Counted from the first letter of the stretch, positions 46,898 through 57,356 are shown. The stretch: 64,000 bases of DNA from Aphanothece cf. minutissima CCALA 015 (GCA_003003925.1 PVWP01000004.1:210153-274152), one strand, 5' to 3'. Program-made: numbers and translations. Notes: generated from the letters alone by a model not told the origin.

Positions 46898-48864
46898 CAG
46901 TTGAGGGATTGGGTGGCCACCAGGCGCCAGCTGTCGCCGTCGCGCCCGAATACATAACCATTGCGCAGCTCCAGCGGCGCGGTGGTCTCCACCACCTTGC
47001 CGTTCGCATCGAGACGCCGGTCGCTGTAGCGCAGCCGAGCGACGGCGACGATGCGGCGGGGCCCGCTTTCCGCGAGGGTCAGATCGGTGATCCGCACGTC
47101 CAGCCGCTGGGTCTGGCCCCGGGCGGCATCGCTGCGGCGCTCCTTGATGAGCAGGCCCACCGGTGCTTCCCGGGCAATGCGATCCAGGCCCCGGGGCACG
47201 GGCTCACCGGCCAGCACCTCAGCCTTGATCGTCAGCCAGTCCTCCAGAAGCCTCCGGACCTGGGCCGCATCGGGTCGGGGGCTGGTGAGGGGCGTCAGGC
47301 TCTGGCCGATCGCCGGCCCTGGGGAGGGCGCCGGGGCGGCTGGGGGCTTGGCGGGCGGAGCCGGCAGCGGAGCCGGTGGTGGCGGCGGGGGCGCGCTCTG
47401 GCGCTGCCGCAGCACCCAGGCGCCGGCCAGGAGCAGCAGCAGGGCGGCGCCGCCCGCCAGCAGCCAGGGCCGGGGGGGCACGGGCCAGCGCAGGGGCACG
47501 TCGTCATCCAGATCCCCGTCGTCGTCGGGATCCGTTCCGGGGCCGGGCGGCGGCAGGGGGGCGACGCCCTCCAGGACCGAGGCGCCGGACGCGAAGGGCT
47601 CGGCGGCAGGAAAACCGGGCGTCTCGAAGCTTGGGAACGGGGGAGGGGCCGCCGCGGCCGGTGCGGCCGGTGCCGAGAGGTAGGCGCGGCCCCGGCGCTG
47701 GTCCTCCCGCTCCACGTAGGCCACCACGTCGCGATCGCTGAAGTAGGCCACCAGATCCGGTTCGGCCTCCAGGTCCCGGTAGCCGGGCAGCACGTCCCGC
47801 ACCAGCCAGTCACTGCAGTAGGCGCAGAGCTGGCCGAGGGGATCGTCACTCTTGCCGGCCGCCCAGGCCTTGAGCTCCTGGCTGGCGCCGCTGTCGAAGC
47901 AGACCCGCGCCGTGTCGGCCTCCCCCAGCAGCAGGTGCAGGTTGGCGAGCAGGGGCTCGACGCCCTCCCGTCCGCTGCGTTGCAGGCGGCTCCGGGCGTC
48001 GGCGATGCGTTCGGGCTTGCGCTGGGCGAAGCCGGAGGCGGTCAGGGCGATCGTGGCCAGGAAGTCGGCGGCCTCGGAGCCGCTGGCGGCCCAGCGGCTG
48101 AACAGATCCACCTGCTCCTGGACGGTGAGGAAGGAGCGGATCTGGTGGAAGAAGGTCTGGAAGTCCTCGCGGGGGAAATGGGGATCCCCGTCTCCTTCGA
48201 GGCCCCCGCGCCGCTGCACCAGCTGCTCCAGCAGCGCCAGCCCCTCACGCCGTTCGGCGCCGGCGACCAGATCCCGGCTGAGCAGATCGAGCACCCGGTA
48301 GGGGGTGAGCCGCTCCAGCCGGGCGTTCATGGTTTCCCTGAGCTCGGGCTGCCGGCCGAGACGCTGCAGGAGCTGCAGCCCCTGCCGCAGGGTGCGGGCG
48401 GCGGCTTCAAAACGACGCTGCTCCTCCAGCTCCCGGGCGGCCTCCAGGCAGGACAGTCCCGCCAGGAGCGTCAGATCGGTTTCGCGGCCACTGCCGAGGG
48501 TGGGCGCCTGGGGCAGCTGCAGGCAGCGGCTGGCCAGCTCAAACGTCTCCAGGGGCTGGCCCCCCTCCATCAGCAGCAGCAGACCTCCCACCTGGCGGGT
48601 GGTGGCGATCTCCAGGGCCGGCTGCAGGGAACCGCCGGTGTCGGCCAGGCCTGTCAGTTCCGCTTCGTAGGCGGCGCGTCGATCGTGGTCGCAGAGCAGA
48701 TCGGCACTGGCGCGGAGCAGGTCAGCCCGCGCCTGCAGCGTTTCCTGGGTGAACCCCCCGTGGGGCACCCGGTCCAGCCGCGACTGAAGCGTGCGCAGGA
48801 CCCCCTGGGCATCGGCGGAGGGAGAGACACCCAGCAACCGGAAGTGATCGATCGGCAGGTCCAA
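46897..48864 (-). CDS. ftn2: Ftn2/ARC6-type cell division protein (IMS domain)
   Basis: 655 residues from a TTG start. N-terminal J-like domain (HFRLLGVSPSADAQGV), helical middle, a single membrane segment (about 466-486, WLLAGGAALLLLLAGAWVL), and a C-terminal IMS domain (ending LRNGYVFGRDGDSWRLVATQ). In cyanobacteria this ZipN/Ftn2 protein anchors FtsZ at the division site. The Pro-rich stretch after the membrane segment is a linker. It diverges from pdhA; the 108-base gap must hold both promoters. Confidence 0.9.
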   Translation of the reverse strand: MDLPIDHFRLLGVSPSADAQGVLRTLQSRLDRVPHGGFTQETLQARADLLRASADLLCDHDRRAAYEAELTGLADTGGSLQPALEIATTRQVGGLLLLMEGGQPLETFELASRCLQLPQAPTLGSGRETDLTLLAGLSCLEAARELEEQRRFEAAARTLRQGLQLLQRLGRQPELRETMNARLERLTPYRVLDLLSRDLVAGAERREGLALLEQLVQRRGGLEGDGDPHFPREDFQTFFHQIRSFLTVQEQVDLFSRWAASGSEAADFLATIALTASGFAQRKPERIADARSRLQRSGREGVEPLLANLHLLLGEADTARVCFDSGASQELKAWAAGKSDDPLGQLCAYCSDWLVRDVLPGYRDLEAEPDLVAYFSDRDVVAYVEREDQRRGRAYLSAPAAPAAAAPPPFPSFETPGFPAAEPFASGASVLEGVAPLPPPGPGTDPDDDGDLDDDVPLRWPVPPRPWLLAGGAALLLLLAGAWVLRQRQSAPPPPPPAPLPAPPAKPPAAPAPSPGPAIGQSLTPLTSPRPDAAQVRRLLEDWLTIKAEVLAGEPVPRGLDRIAREAPVGLLIKERRSDAARGQTQRLDVRITDLTLAESGPRRIVAVARLRYSDRRLDANGKVVETTAPLELRNGYVFGRDGDSWRLVATQSLN

Positions 48865-48909
48865 TCCGATGAGGCCGCTGGGGCGCGACTGTAGTCAGAG
48901 GCAGTGGTT

Positions 48910-48942
48910 TTGACTGTCATCAGGGAACGGACCCCGTACAGT
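48910..48942 (+). promoter_or_regulatory. Putative pdhA promoter elements
   Basis: TTGACT at 48910-48915 and TACAGT at 48937-48942 lie upstream of the pdhA ATG (30 bases after the second). The 21-base spacing is longer than ideal, so at least one element may be accidental. Confidence 0.3.
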
Positions 48943-48972
48943 CATGGCCACGAATCGCAACGCCGTCCTGCC

Positions 48973-50082
48973 ATGACTCAGGAACTGACCGCGGCGCGGG
49001 CAGCGCAGCCCGGCACCGTGGGCGCCAGCTCGTCGTCCGAGGAGGCCGGCAGCCATGCGGTGCGGCTCGAGGGCCTGTACCCGGCCGAGCGGGCCAGTGT
49101 CAGCCGGGACGAGGGCCTGATGCTCTACCGCGACATGACGCTGGGGCGCCGCTTCGAGGACAAGTGCGCCGAGATGTACTACCGCGGCAAGATGTTCGGC
49201 TTCGTGCATCTGTACAACGGTCAGGAAGCCGTCTCCACCGGTGTGATCCGGGCGATGCGCCTCCAGCACGACTGGTTCTGCAGCACCTACCGCGACCACG
49301 TCCATGCCTTGAGCTGTGGTGTGCCGGCCCGGGAGGTGATGAGCGAACTGTTCGGCAAGGCCACCGGCTGCAGCAAGGGACGGGGCGGCTCGATGCACCT
49401 CTTCTCCCGGGAGCACCATCTCCTCGGCGGCTATGCGTTCATCGGCGAGGGCATCCCGGTGGCCCTGGGGGCGGCCTTCACCAGCCGCTACAAGCGTGAC
49501 GCCCTCGGCCAGGCTGACAGCGATGCCGTCACGGCCGCCTTCTTCGGGGACGGCACCTGCAACATCGGCCAGTTCTACGAATGCCTCAACATGGCGGCGT
49601 TGTGGAAACTACCGATCCTGTTCGTGGTCGAGAACAACCGCTGGGCCATCGGCATGGACCACAACCGGGCCACCAGCGAGCCGGAGATCTGGCGCAAGGC
49701 GGCCGGCTTCGGCATGGTCGGCGAGGAGGTCGACGGCATGGACGTGCTGGCCGTGCGGGCGGCGGCCCAGCGGGCGATCGCCCGGGCTCGAGCCGGAGAG
49801 GGTCCCACCCTGCTGGAATGTCTCACCTACCGCTTCCGCGGCCATTCCCTGGCGGATCCCGACGAACTCCGCGAAGCGGCGGAGAAGGAGTTCTGGGCCA
49901 AGCGTGATCCCATCAAGCAGCTGGCGGCCCGACTGATCGATCAGGGCCTGGCCACGGCCGAGGAACTCAAGGAGATCGACAGGGAGATCGACGCCGTGGT
50001 GGCCGATTGCGTCGAGTTCGCCCTCGCCGCACCAGAGCCCGATGGCAGCGAACTCACCCGCTACATCTGGGCCGACGACTGA
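48973..50082 (+). CDS. pdhA: Pyruvate dehydrogenase E1 component, alpha subunit
   Basis: 369-residue thiamine-diphosphate enzyme subunit that decarboxylates pyruvate with PdhB and passes the acetyl group to E2. The TPP motif is [15 protein letters not shown] ... VVENN; the phosphorylation-loop region [13 protein letters not shown] is present. ATG at 48973; there is no better start in the upstream frame. The N-terminal 40 residues are a low-complexity extension. Followed after 31 bases by a glycosyltransferase-like gene. Confidence 0.95.
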   Translation: MTQELTAARAAQPGTVGASSSSEEAGSHAVRLEGLYPAERASVSRDEGLMLYRDMTLGRRFEDKCAEMYYRGKMFGFVHLYNGQEAVSTGVIRAMRLQHDWFCSTYRDHVHALSCGVPAREVMSELFGKATGCSKGRGGSMHLFSREHHLLGGYAFIGEGIPVALGAAFTSRYKRDALGQADSDAVTAAFFGDGTCNIGQFYECLNMAALWKLPILFVVENNRWAIGMDHNRATSEPEIWRKAAGFGMVGEEVDGMDVLAVRAAAQRAIARARAGEGPTLLECLTYRFRGHSLADPDELREAAEKEFWAKRDPIKQLAARLIDQGLATAEELKEIDREIDAVVADCVEFALAAPEPDGSELTRYIWADD

Positions 50083-50113
50083 ACGCAACGATGGCAGCAA
50101 TGGCAGCGGTCTG

Positions 50114-50992
50114 ATGACCAAACGCGTCCTTGTCACTTTCACGGATCACCGCATGAAAGTGGCCCGCCGGCGATTATGTCGTCAGGCGAAGGATATGGGC
50201 GTGTATACAGACATCGTCGGCGCCTCGGAGTTGGATCTCGATCCTGCCTTTCGCCAGCAGTTCAAGGATTATCTGACGCCGGAGCACCGGGGATTCGGCT
50301 ACTACGCCTGGAAACCCCAGATCGTTCTTCAGACCCTTGAGCGTCTGCAGGACGGTGATCTTGTGCACTGGATCGATTCCGGCTGTCATCTCAACCCGGC
50401 GGGACGGCAGCGCCTGCTGGAGTTCTTTGCGATGGCGGCGGAAGCCCCTTCGGGGCTGCAGGGTTTCGAATGTCTGCCCCCCAATGGTTCCCTCATCTAC
50501 GAGGGCCGTCAGTTTCCCGATCAGGGGGAGGCCAAGTGGACCAAAGGTGATCTGCTCGACCGCCTGGCGGTGCGGGACCGGCCCGAGATCACCGGCAGCC
50601 AGCAGCTGGGGGCCACCACCTTCTTCGTGCGCAAGTGCCCCGCCGCCATGGACTTCATGCGGCACTGGATCAGGGTGTTCAGCGAGGACTTCTCGATGAT
50701 CGATGATCGCCCGTCCCGTTCCCCCAACCTGGAGGGGTTCCAGGAGCACCGCCATGATCAGTCGATCTACTCGATCCTGGGTAAGTTGCTGCCCATCTCG
50801 ACAACATCCGTGTTCGAGTTCTGGTTTCCCCGCACCGACAATTGCTGGCTGCCGGACTGGGAGAGGGTCGGCGATGCTCCGATCCAGATCCGCCGTGATC
50901 GCGGCCTCAAGGGGGAGAGCCGAGTGAAGATCGCCGGGCTCCAGGCCAAGGGCTGGTTGAAACGGCTTCTGGCCGGAGGGGGCCGGGGCTGA
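50114..50992 (+). CDS. Unassigned glycosyltransferase-like protein
   Basis: 292 residues. I recognise no named family, but VLVTFTDHRMKVARRRL, the segment RGFGYYAWKPQIVLQTL and DLVHWIDSGCHLN (DxD-like) look like a GT-A fold of the kind seen in capsule loci. TTFFVRKCPAAMDFMRHW resembles the later GT8/GT32 region. No membrane segment; a basic C-terminus. It stands alone between pdhA and the convergent sigma factor gene, with less GC-rich codons in its first 60 residues than its neighbours, suggesting an insertion. Confidence 0.6.
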   Translation: MTKRVLVTFTDHRMKVARRRLCRQAKDMGVYTDIVGASELDLDPAFRQQFKDYLTPEHRGFGYYAWKPQIVLQTLERLQDGDLVHWIDSGCHLNPAGRQRLLEFFAMAAEAPSGLQGFECLPPNGSLIYEGRQFPDQGEAKWTKGDLLDRLAVRDRPEITGSQQLGATTFFVRKCPAAMDFMRHWIRVFSEDFSMIDDRPSRSPNLEGFQEHRHDQSIYSILGKLLPISTTSVFEFWFPRTDNCWLPDWERVGDAPIQIRRDRGLKGESRVKIAGLQAKGWLKRLLAGGGRG

Positions 50993-51000
50993 GGAGCCCC
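50985..51000. other. Short hairpin between convergent genes
   Basis: GGGGCT-GAGG-AGCCCC forms a 6-base-pair stem overlapping the stop of the gene at 50114-50992, just before the end of the sigma factor gene (51011). There is no T-run on either strand, so termination is possible but weak. Confidence 0.3.
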
Positions 51001-51010
51001 CCCCTGCCGA

Positions 51011-51943
51011 TCAGGCCAGGGGAACGGCCGACCGGGTCGAGAGGCTGCGCAGCTTGCGCAGGGCCTTGAGTTCAATCTGCCGCACCCGCTCCCGCGAGAC
51101 GTCCAGCTGCCGGCCGATCTCGGCCAGGGTGTGGCGCTCCATGCCGTCGAGGCCGAAGCGGAGGGCCAGCACCTCCTTCTCCTGGGCGGAGAGGTGGCCC
51201 ATGAGCTCCGCCAGCTGCTCCTGGTGCATGCCCCGCTCGATGCGATCCAGCGGCTCCTCGGCGGAACCATCGGCGATGAGGTCCCCCAGGAAGCTGCGGC
51301 CGTCCTCCGCATGGATGGGAGCATCCAGGCTGGAGATGGTGAGGGCCTGGCGCAGCAGGGAATCAAGCTCCTCGACGGGGATGGCCATGGCCTCGGAGAT
51401 CTCACGGCGGCTGGGCATGGCGCCGAGCTTGTGGGCCAGCTCCAGGCTCACCTTGCGCACGGTCGTCAGCCGTTCACTGAGGTGAACCGGCAGGCGGATG
51501 GCCCGGGACTGGCAGGCGATGGCCCGGGTCATGCTCTGGCGGATCCACCAGAAGGCATAGGTGGAGAACTTGTAGCCCCGGGTGGGGTCGAACTTTTCGA
51601 CGGCACGCTCGAGGCCGAGGGAACCTTCCTGGATCAGATCGAGCAGTTCGAGCCCCTTGCCCTGATACTTCTTAGCCACGCTCACCACGAGCCGAAGATT
51701 GGCGCGCATCATGCGCTCCTTGGAGCGACGGCCGATCTTGATCGTCTTGTTCTCCTGGATGGAGTATCCGGCTTTTGATTCTTCCACCAGGTGCATCATC
51801 GCCTGCACCTGGTTGCCGAGCTCGATCTCCTCAGCCGGGGTCAACAGAGGCTCTCTGCCGATGGAGGTGAGGTACCAGGTGATGGAATCACTCCCTCTGC
51901 GGGTGGAGCCCTCCCTTCTCGTCGCAATGGCGGAGACGGTCAT
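51011..51943 (-). CDS. Group 2 sigma-70 factor
   Basis: 310-residue RpoD-like sigma factor of the non-essential cyanobacterial class (SigB/C/D/E-like). Region 1.2 (ITWYLTSIGREPLLTPAEE), region 2 (NLRLVVSVAKKYQGKG, LDLIQEGSLGLERAVEKFD, then STYAFWWIRQSMTRAI for -10 contact), region 3, and a region 4.2 helix-turn-helix (TLAEIGRQLDVSRERVRQIE). It lacks the long region 1.1 of the primary sigma. The 222-base upstream gap is AT-rich relative to the rest and should contain its promoter. Confidence 0.93.
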   Translation of the reverse strand: MTVSAIATRREGSTRRGSDSITWYLTSIGREPLLTPAEEIELGNQVQAMMHLVEESKAGYSIQENKTIKIGRRSKERMMRANLRLVVSVAKKYQGKGLELLDLIQEGSLGLERAVEKFDPTRGYKFSTYAFWWIRQSMTRAIACQSRAIRLPVHLSERLTTVRKVSLELAHKLGAMPSRREISEAMAIPVEELDSLLRQALTISSLDAPIHAEDGRSFLGDLIADGSAEEPLDRIERGMHQEQLAELMGHLSAQEKEVLALRFGLDGMERHTLAEIGRQLDVSRERVRQIELKALRKLRSLSTRSAVPLA

Positions 51944-52165
51944 AGGAGGGGGCGTAATGGCGCCTTCGAAAGTGTGAACGGATTATCCACCCACCGGCAG
52001 GGGCAGAAAGTGTCTGGAACAACTTTTAAGGAATGAGATGTGAACCCGCACACAATCGGACTTCTTTAGCAATGGGCTTTGATTGGATGAGCAAAGGGCT
52101 AATTCTTCTGTTGCCGGTCTGAGGAATCCATCAGAGTCGCCCGATGGGGAAGTGGCGGCTCCGCC

Positions 52166-53788
52166 CTATTCCAATGGCTCCGGATTCTCCAGGGCCTTGG
52201 CCACCGCCAGGGGCGTGACGCCCCCGGCCCCGTGCCGGCGATGGCTCCGGACACCGGCCAGGGCATGGTCGAGGGCGGCGGCCGCCAGCCAGACGGCATC
52301 GGCCCCTGGCGTTCCCCCCTGCCCGATGACGGCCAGGGCCAGGGCCCCCCGCCCCGCCGCGTAGCCGGCGAGCACATCCCCCAGTCCGGCCCTGGCCGCC
52401 TCCGGGCAGGCCGCCAGCAGCTGCCAGCGGCGCCCGTCGGGGGCCGCCACGACGCTGCGGGCCCCCTTGAGCAGCACGCTGGCGCCGCTGCGGCGGGCCG
52501 CCGCCGCCGCCGCATCCGGACGGGGCAGCGGCGCCAGGTCGGGGAAGAGCCTCCGGAACTCCTCCGCGTGGGGGGTGATCCAGGTGGGGCCCCGGCGCGT
52601 CCGGAGCCAGTCGCTGCCCAGGGCCGCCAGGCGATTGAGACCATCGGCATCGAGCACCAGCAGGCCCTCGAAGTCGGCCAGGTCCTGCCAGCGCTGCCGT
52701 TCCTGGGCGTCGATCGCCGCCGCTGGCGGTCCGCCGGCGGGGTCGATCCCGCCCAGACCGGGCCCCAGCAGCACGGCATCCAGACGATCCAGCCAGCCCT
52801 CGCCCAGATCCGCCAGGGCCAGCCCACCGGCCGGGGTGGCCCCCAGGCCGGGCTCGAGCACCACATGGGGATGGATCTGCCAGAGGTGGGGGGTGATCTC
52901 CTGGGGGAGGGCGGCCCGGAGGCTGCCGCACCCGGAGGCCGTGGCGCCGGCCAGGGCCAGGTGGGCGGCCCCCCGGAAGCGGCGGCTGCCGGCGACGACC
53001 AGCAGGCGGCCGCGGGCGTATTTACCGGCGGCCGGATCCGGCACGGGCCAGGGGGCTGAGGACGGGTCGGCGGGCCCCAGGCCCAGCAGCGGCTCGCCAC
53101 CGGGCTGGACCAGGAGAGCGGCCGGCAGCCCCAGGTCGATGCGCTCCAGCCGTCCCACCCAGCGCAGGGCGGCGTCCTGGACCAGGCCCCGCTTGATCAG
53201 GCCGATGGTGTAAGTGGTGGCGGCCGTGGCGGCCACGCCACCGAGCAGGACACCGTCATCGGCGTCCAGGCCGGTGGGCACATCGATCGCCACCAGGGCG
53301 CCGGGCCGCCTTCGCTGCCGCTCCTCCAGCAGGGCTTCGATCAGCGGGCCGGCCGGGCGGTGCTGGCCGATGCCGAACAGGGCATCCACCCAGAGGGCCG
53401 GATCCTCCGGGTCGGGCGGGGCCTCCAGCAGGGGGATGCCGAGCCAGCGGGCATGGCGCAGGTGGGCCTCGGTGAGGGGCCGGCGGCGCTCGAAGGGGCA
53501 CCAGATCCGCACCCGGCCTCCGGCCAGGTGCCATTCCCGGGCCACCACCAGCCCATCGCCGCCGTTGTGGCCCGGTCCCACCAGCACCAGCAGGCCGTCC
53601 TGCCGGTCCCGGCCCGGCCGTTCCGCCAGGCGGCGGCTCACCGCCAGGGCGGCCTTCTCCATCAGGGCCTCCACCGGCAGTCCGCTGGCGAACAGCTCCT
53701 CCTCGATGGTGGCCATGGCCGCGCCGCTCACCAGGACGTGATCGGCATCCGCCGGCGGCCAGGCGGTGGGCAGCGGCCCGAGGTTCAC
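52166..53788 (-). CDS. nnr: Bifunctional NAD(P)HX epimerase / dehydratase
   Basis: 540 residues repairing hydrated NADH and NADPH. The N-terminal YjeF_N epimerase has [16 protein letters not shown] and [14 protein letters not shown]; the C-terminal ADP-dependent dehydratase has [26 protein letters not shown] and [16 protein letters not shown] at 53788 ([12 protein letters not shown]) is my choice; an ATG (MATIEEEL) further in would cut conserved residues. Divergent from mnmA with about 60 bases between. Confidence 0.93.
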   Translation of the reverse strand: MNLGPLPTAWPPADADHVLVSGAAMATIEEELFASGLPVEALMEKAALAVSRRLAERPGRDRQDGLLVLVGPGHNGGDGLVVAREWHLAGGRVRIWCPFERRRPLTEAHLRHARWLGIPLLEAPPDPEDPALWVDALFGIGQHRPAGPLIEALLEERQRRRPGALVAIDVPTGLDADDGVLLGGVAATAATTYTIGLIKRGLVQDAALRWVGRLERIDLGLPAALLVQPGGEPLLGLGPADPSSAPWPVPDPAAGKYARGRLLVVAGSRRFRGAAHLALAGATASGCGSLRAALPQEITPHLWQIHPHVVLEPGLGATPAGGLALADLGEGWLDRLDAVLLGPGLGGIDPAGGPPAAAIDAQERQRWQDLADFEGLLVLDADGLNRLAALGSDWLRTRRGPTWITPHAEEFRRLFPDLAPLPRPDAAAAAARRSGASVLLKGARSVVAAPDGRRWQLLAACPEAARAGLGDVLAGYAAGRGALALAVIGQGGTPGADAVWLAAAALDHALAGVRSHRRHGAGGVTPLAVAKALENPEPLE

Positions 53789-53849
53789 GGCGGCCCGAGC
53801 GGTGCTCTCCCATGATGGAGGCGTCCGCCCGTTCCATCCATCGGGATCC

Positions 53850-55049
53850 TTGAGCCCCACCGCCGCCACGGTCTCCGTTCCGCCTGAGTCCACCGCCCAC
53901 CCCCCCGCCGGCAGCCCCGAGGTGGCGGAGGTGCTGGGACGGCTTGGCGACTGGCCCGGTGAACGGCGCGTGGCGGTGGGCCTCTCCGGCGGCGTCGACA
54001 GTTCCCTGACCGCGGCCCTGCTGGTGGCGGCCGGCTGGGAGGTCGAGGGCCTCACCCTCTGGCTGATGAGCGGCAAGGGCTCCTGCTGCGCCGAGGGTCT
54101 GGTGGATGCGGCCGGCATCTGCGACCAGCTGGGGGTTCCCCACCACGTGGTCGATTCCCGGGCCCGCTTCCAGGAGCAGATCGTCGATTTTCTGGTGGAG
54201 GGGTACGGCGAGGGCCTCACCCCCCTGCCCTGCTCCCGCTGCAACCGGGCGGTGAAGTTCGGTCCGATGCTGGAGTGGGCCGAGGCGGAGCGCGGCATCG
54301 GCCGCCTCGCCACGGGCCACTACGCCCGGCTGCGCCAGGGTGACCCCCAGGACGGGCGCCATCAGCTGCTGCGGGGCCTCGATGCCCACAAGGACCAGAG
54401 CTACTTCCTCTACGACCTGCCCCAGTCGGTGCTGGGCCGGCTGGTCTTCCCCCTCGGTGAACTCACCAAGGAGGCCACCCGGGCCGAGGCGGCACGCCTC
54501 GGCCTGCGCACCGCCGCCAAGCCCGAAAGCCAGGATCTCTGTTTGGCGGATCACCATGGGTCGATGCGGGCGTTCCTGGATGCCTACCTGGCGCCCCGCC
54601 AGGGTGAGATCGTTCTGGCGGACGGCACGGTGCTCGGCCAGCACGACGGCATCGAACACTTCACCATCGGCCAGCGCAAGGGGCTGGGGGTGGCCTGGAG
54701 CGAACCTCTCCATGTGGTGCGGCTGGATGGGGCCATGAACCGGGTGGTGGTGGCGCCCCGGCGGGAGGCGACCCGCCTGGCCTGTGTGGTGGGCGCCATC
54801 AACTGGGTGTCGATCACGCCGCCCAGCGCACCGATCGAGGTGGAGGTGCAGGTGCGCTACCGGAGCCTGCCGGAGCGGGCCCTGCTGACGCCCCTGCCCG
54901 AGACGGCCGCCGACCATGCCGCCGGACGGCCCCACCGGGCCCGGCTCGACTTCGCCGAGCCCCAGTTCTCGGTGGCTCCGGGGCAGGCGGCGGTGGTCTA
55001 CAGCGGCGAGGTGCTCCTCGGAGGCGGGCTGATTCAGGCCGACGCCTGA
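53850..55049 (+). CDS. mnmA: tRNA-specific 2-thiouridylase
   Basis: MnmA thiolates U34 of certain tRNAs using ATP and a relayed sulfur. The PP-loop is [13 protein letters not shown], the first catalytic Cys is in [13 protein letters not shown], and the second in [10 protein letters not shown]. 399 residues from a TTG at 53850 (TTG AGC CCC); the start is uncertain, since the ATG nearest the conserved part is absent. The last 16 bases overlap the convergent glf gene. Confidence 0.93.
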   Translation: MSPTAATVSVPPESTAHPPAGSPEVAEVLGRLGDWPGERRVAVGLSGGVDSSLTAALLVAAGWEVEGLTLWLMSGKGSCCAEGLVDAAGICDQLGVPHHVVDSRARFQEQIVDFLVEGYGEGLTPLPCSRCNRAVKFGPMLEWAEAERGIGRLATGHYARLRQGDPQDGRHQLLRGLDAHKDQSYFLYDLPQSVLGRLVFPLGELTKEATRAEAARLGLRTAAKPESQDLCLADHHGSMRAFLDAYLAPRQGEIVLADGTVLGQHDGIEHFTIGQRKGLGVAWSEPLHVVRLDGAMNRVVVAPRREATRLACVVGAINWVSITPPSAPIEVEVQVRYRSLPERALLTPLPETAADHAAGRPHRARLDFAEPQFSVAPGQAAVVYSGEVLLGGGLIQADA

Positions 55050-56161
55050 CGGCTCTCGCTGCGGAACCGGTTCATCGCCGATTCGATCACCACGTGCATG
55101 TCCATGTACTTGTATTCGGAGAGACGGCCGCCGAAAATCACGTTCTCCGTTCCCTGGGAGAGGTCGTGATAGCGGCGATAGAGCTCCTGGTTGCGGGGAT
55201 CGTTGACCGGGTAGTAGGGAATGGCGTCGCCGCTGCAGGGGCGGGGGTACTCCCGGGTGATCACGGTGACGGGGGAGCTGGAGCCCTCGAAGTGCTTGTG
55301 CTCGATGATGCGGGTGAAGGGCTCGCGCATGTCGCAGTAGTTGATCACCGCATTGCCCTGGACGTTGTCGGTCTCCACCACGGCGTTGTCGAACTCCAGG
55401 GAGCGGTACTCCAGCCGCCCAAGCGCGTAGTCGAAGTACTGGTCGATGCAGCCGGTGTAGACCACCTTGCGGGCCAGCCGCTCCAGCGGGGTGCGCTGCG
55501 TGAAGTAATCAACGTTGAGGCGGACCTCAATGCCCTCCAGCATGGCCTCAAACAGGGCCGTGTAACCCCCGATCGGGATCCCCTGGTAGCGGTCGGAAAA
55601 ATAGTTGTTGTCGTAGGTGAAGCGCAACGGCAGCCGCTTGATGATGAAGGCAGGCAGCTCACGGGGATGCTTGCCCCACTGTTTGCGGGTGTAGTCGCGG
55701 ATCAGGGTTTCGTAGATATCCTTCCCCACCAGGGACAGGGCCTGCTCTTCCAGGTTGGTGGGTTCGCCGCTGAAGCGCTGGGAGGCGATCTTCTGCCGGG
55801 CTTCTGCGGGCGTCCGGGTCTGCCAGAGCTCGTAGAAGGTATTCATGTTGAAGGGGAGGGAGTATAGCTTGTCTCCGGAGATCGCCTTGGGGGAGTTGAT
55901 GTAGTTATTGAATTCCGCAAACCTGTTGACGAAAGCCCAGACGGCCTTGTTGCTGGTGTGAAAGATGTGGGCGCCGTAGCGGTGAACGTTGATGCCTTCC
56001 AGCTTCTCCGTATAGCAATTGCCACCGATGTGGGAGCGGCGGTCGACCATCAGGCAGCGCTTGCCAGCATCGGTGGCCAGTCGGGCAAAGGTGGCGCCGA
56101 ACAGGCCGCAGCCGACGATCAGATAATCGTAGGTGGGCGAGTCTGATTCCTGGGAGGTCAC
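55034..56161 (-). CDS. glf: UDP-galactopyranose mutase
   Basis: 375-residue flavoenzyme that makes UDP-galactofuranose from UDP-galactose. FAD-binding [29 protein letters not shown], and the conserved [15 protein letters not shown]; later [24 protein letters not shown] at 56161; three bases before it ends the radical SAM gene. Its substrate comes from GalE (39068-40114). The glycan thus probably contains Galf. Codons are less GC-rich than in adjacent core genes, consistent with transfer. Confidence 0.95.
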   Translation of the reverse strand: MTSQESDSPTYDYLIVGCGLFGATFARLATDAGKRCLMVDRRSHIGGNCYTEKLEGINVHRYGAHIFHTSNKAVWAFVNRFAEFNNYINSPKAISGDKLYSLPFNMNTFYELWQTRTPAEARQKIASQRFSGEPTNLEEQALSLVGKDIYETLIRDYTRKQWGKHPRELPAFIIKRLPLRFTYDNNYFSDRYQGIPIGGYTALFEAMLEGIEVRLNVDYFTQRTPLERLARKVVYTGCIDQYFDYALGRLEYRSLEFDNAVVETDNVQGNAVINYCDMREPFTRIIEHKHFEGSSSPVTVITREYPRPCSGDAIPYYPVNDPRNQELYRRYHDLSQGTENVIFGGRLSEYKYMDMHVVIESAMNRFRSESRQASA

Positions 56162-56164
56162 AGA

Positions 56165-57217
56165 TCAGCGAAAATCCTTCAGGTCGACGGGCAGAAGGTT
56201 TTCGATCGACTGCTGGATCTCCGGGGGCTCCTGCATGCCATAGGTGGCGAAGATGTTGATGCCGCTGCTGGTGCACTTCTTGCAGAGTTCGCTGCCGTAG
56301 CGCTTCGCCTGCATCACCTGGTAGGGGGTGTCCAGGTAGTTGGCGATTGAAGGGGCGGAGGGGGACTGCACGCAGCAGACCGAGAAGTTCCCCTCGTGGT
56401 CGAGGCACACCTGGGATTCGCGCATGAAGCAGTTCTGGGACCGGTGATTGCCGATGGCCTGCTGCACCAGCTGGGGGCTGTAATAGATGTATTCGAGTTC
56501 CGGGGGGATCGTTTCCAGCCCGTCGAACATCTTGTCGATGGGCATGTAATAGGCGTGGTAGGGGGTGAACTTCATCCCCAGCTTGTCGCAGAAGTGCTTG
56601 AACAGATGCACCTCATGCAGGTTCTGCTTGTGCACCAGATAGCGCACATCGATGTTCTGGAAGCATTCCCAGTCGCCGAGGGTTTCGGAGATGCGGATCA
56701 GGTTCGCGAGCACCGGTTCGATCCGGCCCCCCTTGTGGTTGATCTGGTAGGTGCGCTGGGTGAAGCCCGACACCGTGATCGTGAAATTCCAGAGGCGCAG
56801 GGGCTTGAGCAGGGACCAGTCGTAGTCGTAATTGAGGTTGGAGGAGATGCCGCAGGGGACGCCATGGCTCTCGGCGCAGGCAATCAGTTCGTGGAGCTTG
56901 GAATGGAGCGTGGGCTCCGTCCAGTTGTACAGGCCGAAACGGCAGTTGCCGTTCGTGTCGGCCTTGGCCTTCAGGCAGATCTTCTCGAACAGCTCGATCG
57001 GCATTTCCGTCAGTTTCTGGCCGATGCTGTTGGTGAATTCGGGCATGCCGACCGGACAGGCCGTGCAGCGGAGATTGCAGCCACTCACCACATCCACCCA
57101 GAATTCAATGACCTTCTGACCTGGAGGTACAGGGGAGTATTCAGGCCACAGAAAACGCTTGACAGCCGATTGCACGTTCTTGGGAACGGCACGCTTCAGG
57201 ACTGTTGGCAGCGCCAT
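56165..57217 (-). CDS. Radical SAM protein with SPASM-like C-terminus
   Basis: 350 residues. The [4Fe-4S]-SAM motif is CNLRCTAC (Cys47, Cys51, Cys54). The C-terminal part has paired cysteines (CFMRESQVCLDH, FSVCC, CKKC), enough for one or two extra clusters in a SPASM-like domain. Such enzymes modify peptides, sugars or lipids by radical chemistry. Lies 3 bases before glf and after a glycosyltransferase-like gene, so I infer a glycan-related substrate. ATG at 57217. No precursor peptide gene is seen next to it. Confidence 0.82.
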   Translation of the reverse strand: MALPTVLKRAVPKNVQSAVKRFLWPEYSPVPPGQKVIEFWVDVVSGCNLRCTACPVGMPEFTNSIGQKLTEMPIELFEKICLKAKADTNGNCRFGLYNWTEPTLHSKLHELIACAESHGVPCGISSNLNYDYDWSLLKPLRLWNFTITVSGFTQRTYQINHKGGRIEPVLANLIRISETLGDWECFQNIDVRYLVHKQNLHEVHLFKHFCDKLGMKFTPYHAYYMPIDKMFDGLETIPPELEYIYYSPQLVQQAIGNHRSQNCFMRESQVCLDHEGNFSVCCVQSPSAPSIANYLDTPYQVMQAKRYGSELCKKCTSSGINIFATYGMQEPPEIQQSIENLLPVDLKDFR

Positions 57218-57263
57218 CTAGATTCCTACAAAAACGTCATGCGTCGTTGCATCGTAGCCCCTG

Positions 57264-57301
57264 CCCGCTGACATTGAAGAGCCTCCCCGCTGACATCGAA
57301 G
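57264..57301. repeat. Two-copy direct repeat, period 22
   Basis: CCCGCTGACATTGAAG (57264-57279) and CCCGCTGACATCGAAG (57286-57301) differ at one base. They lie in the 139-base gap upstream of the radical SAM gene, about two helical turns apart, a spacing that suits a regulator binding site. A TACGAT -10-like element follows on the minus strand (57251-57256). Confidence 0.55.
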
Positions 57302-57356
57302 GCCCGTGGTTTTGATTCGACGATGAGGCCACAGCGGGCTGGCTGAATGGGGCCTC

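Noticed and set aside
50985-51000. Strong bidirectional terminator between the GT-like gene and the sigma gene
   Set aside because: The hairpin is only six pairs and has no T-run; kept only as a weak hairpin.
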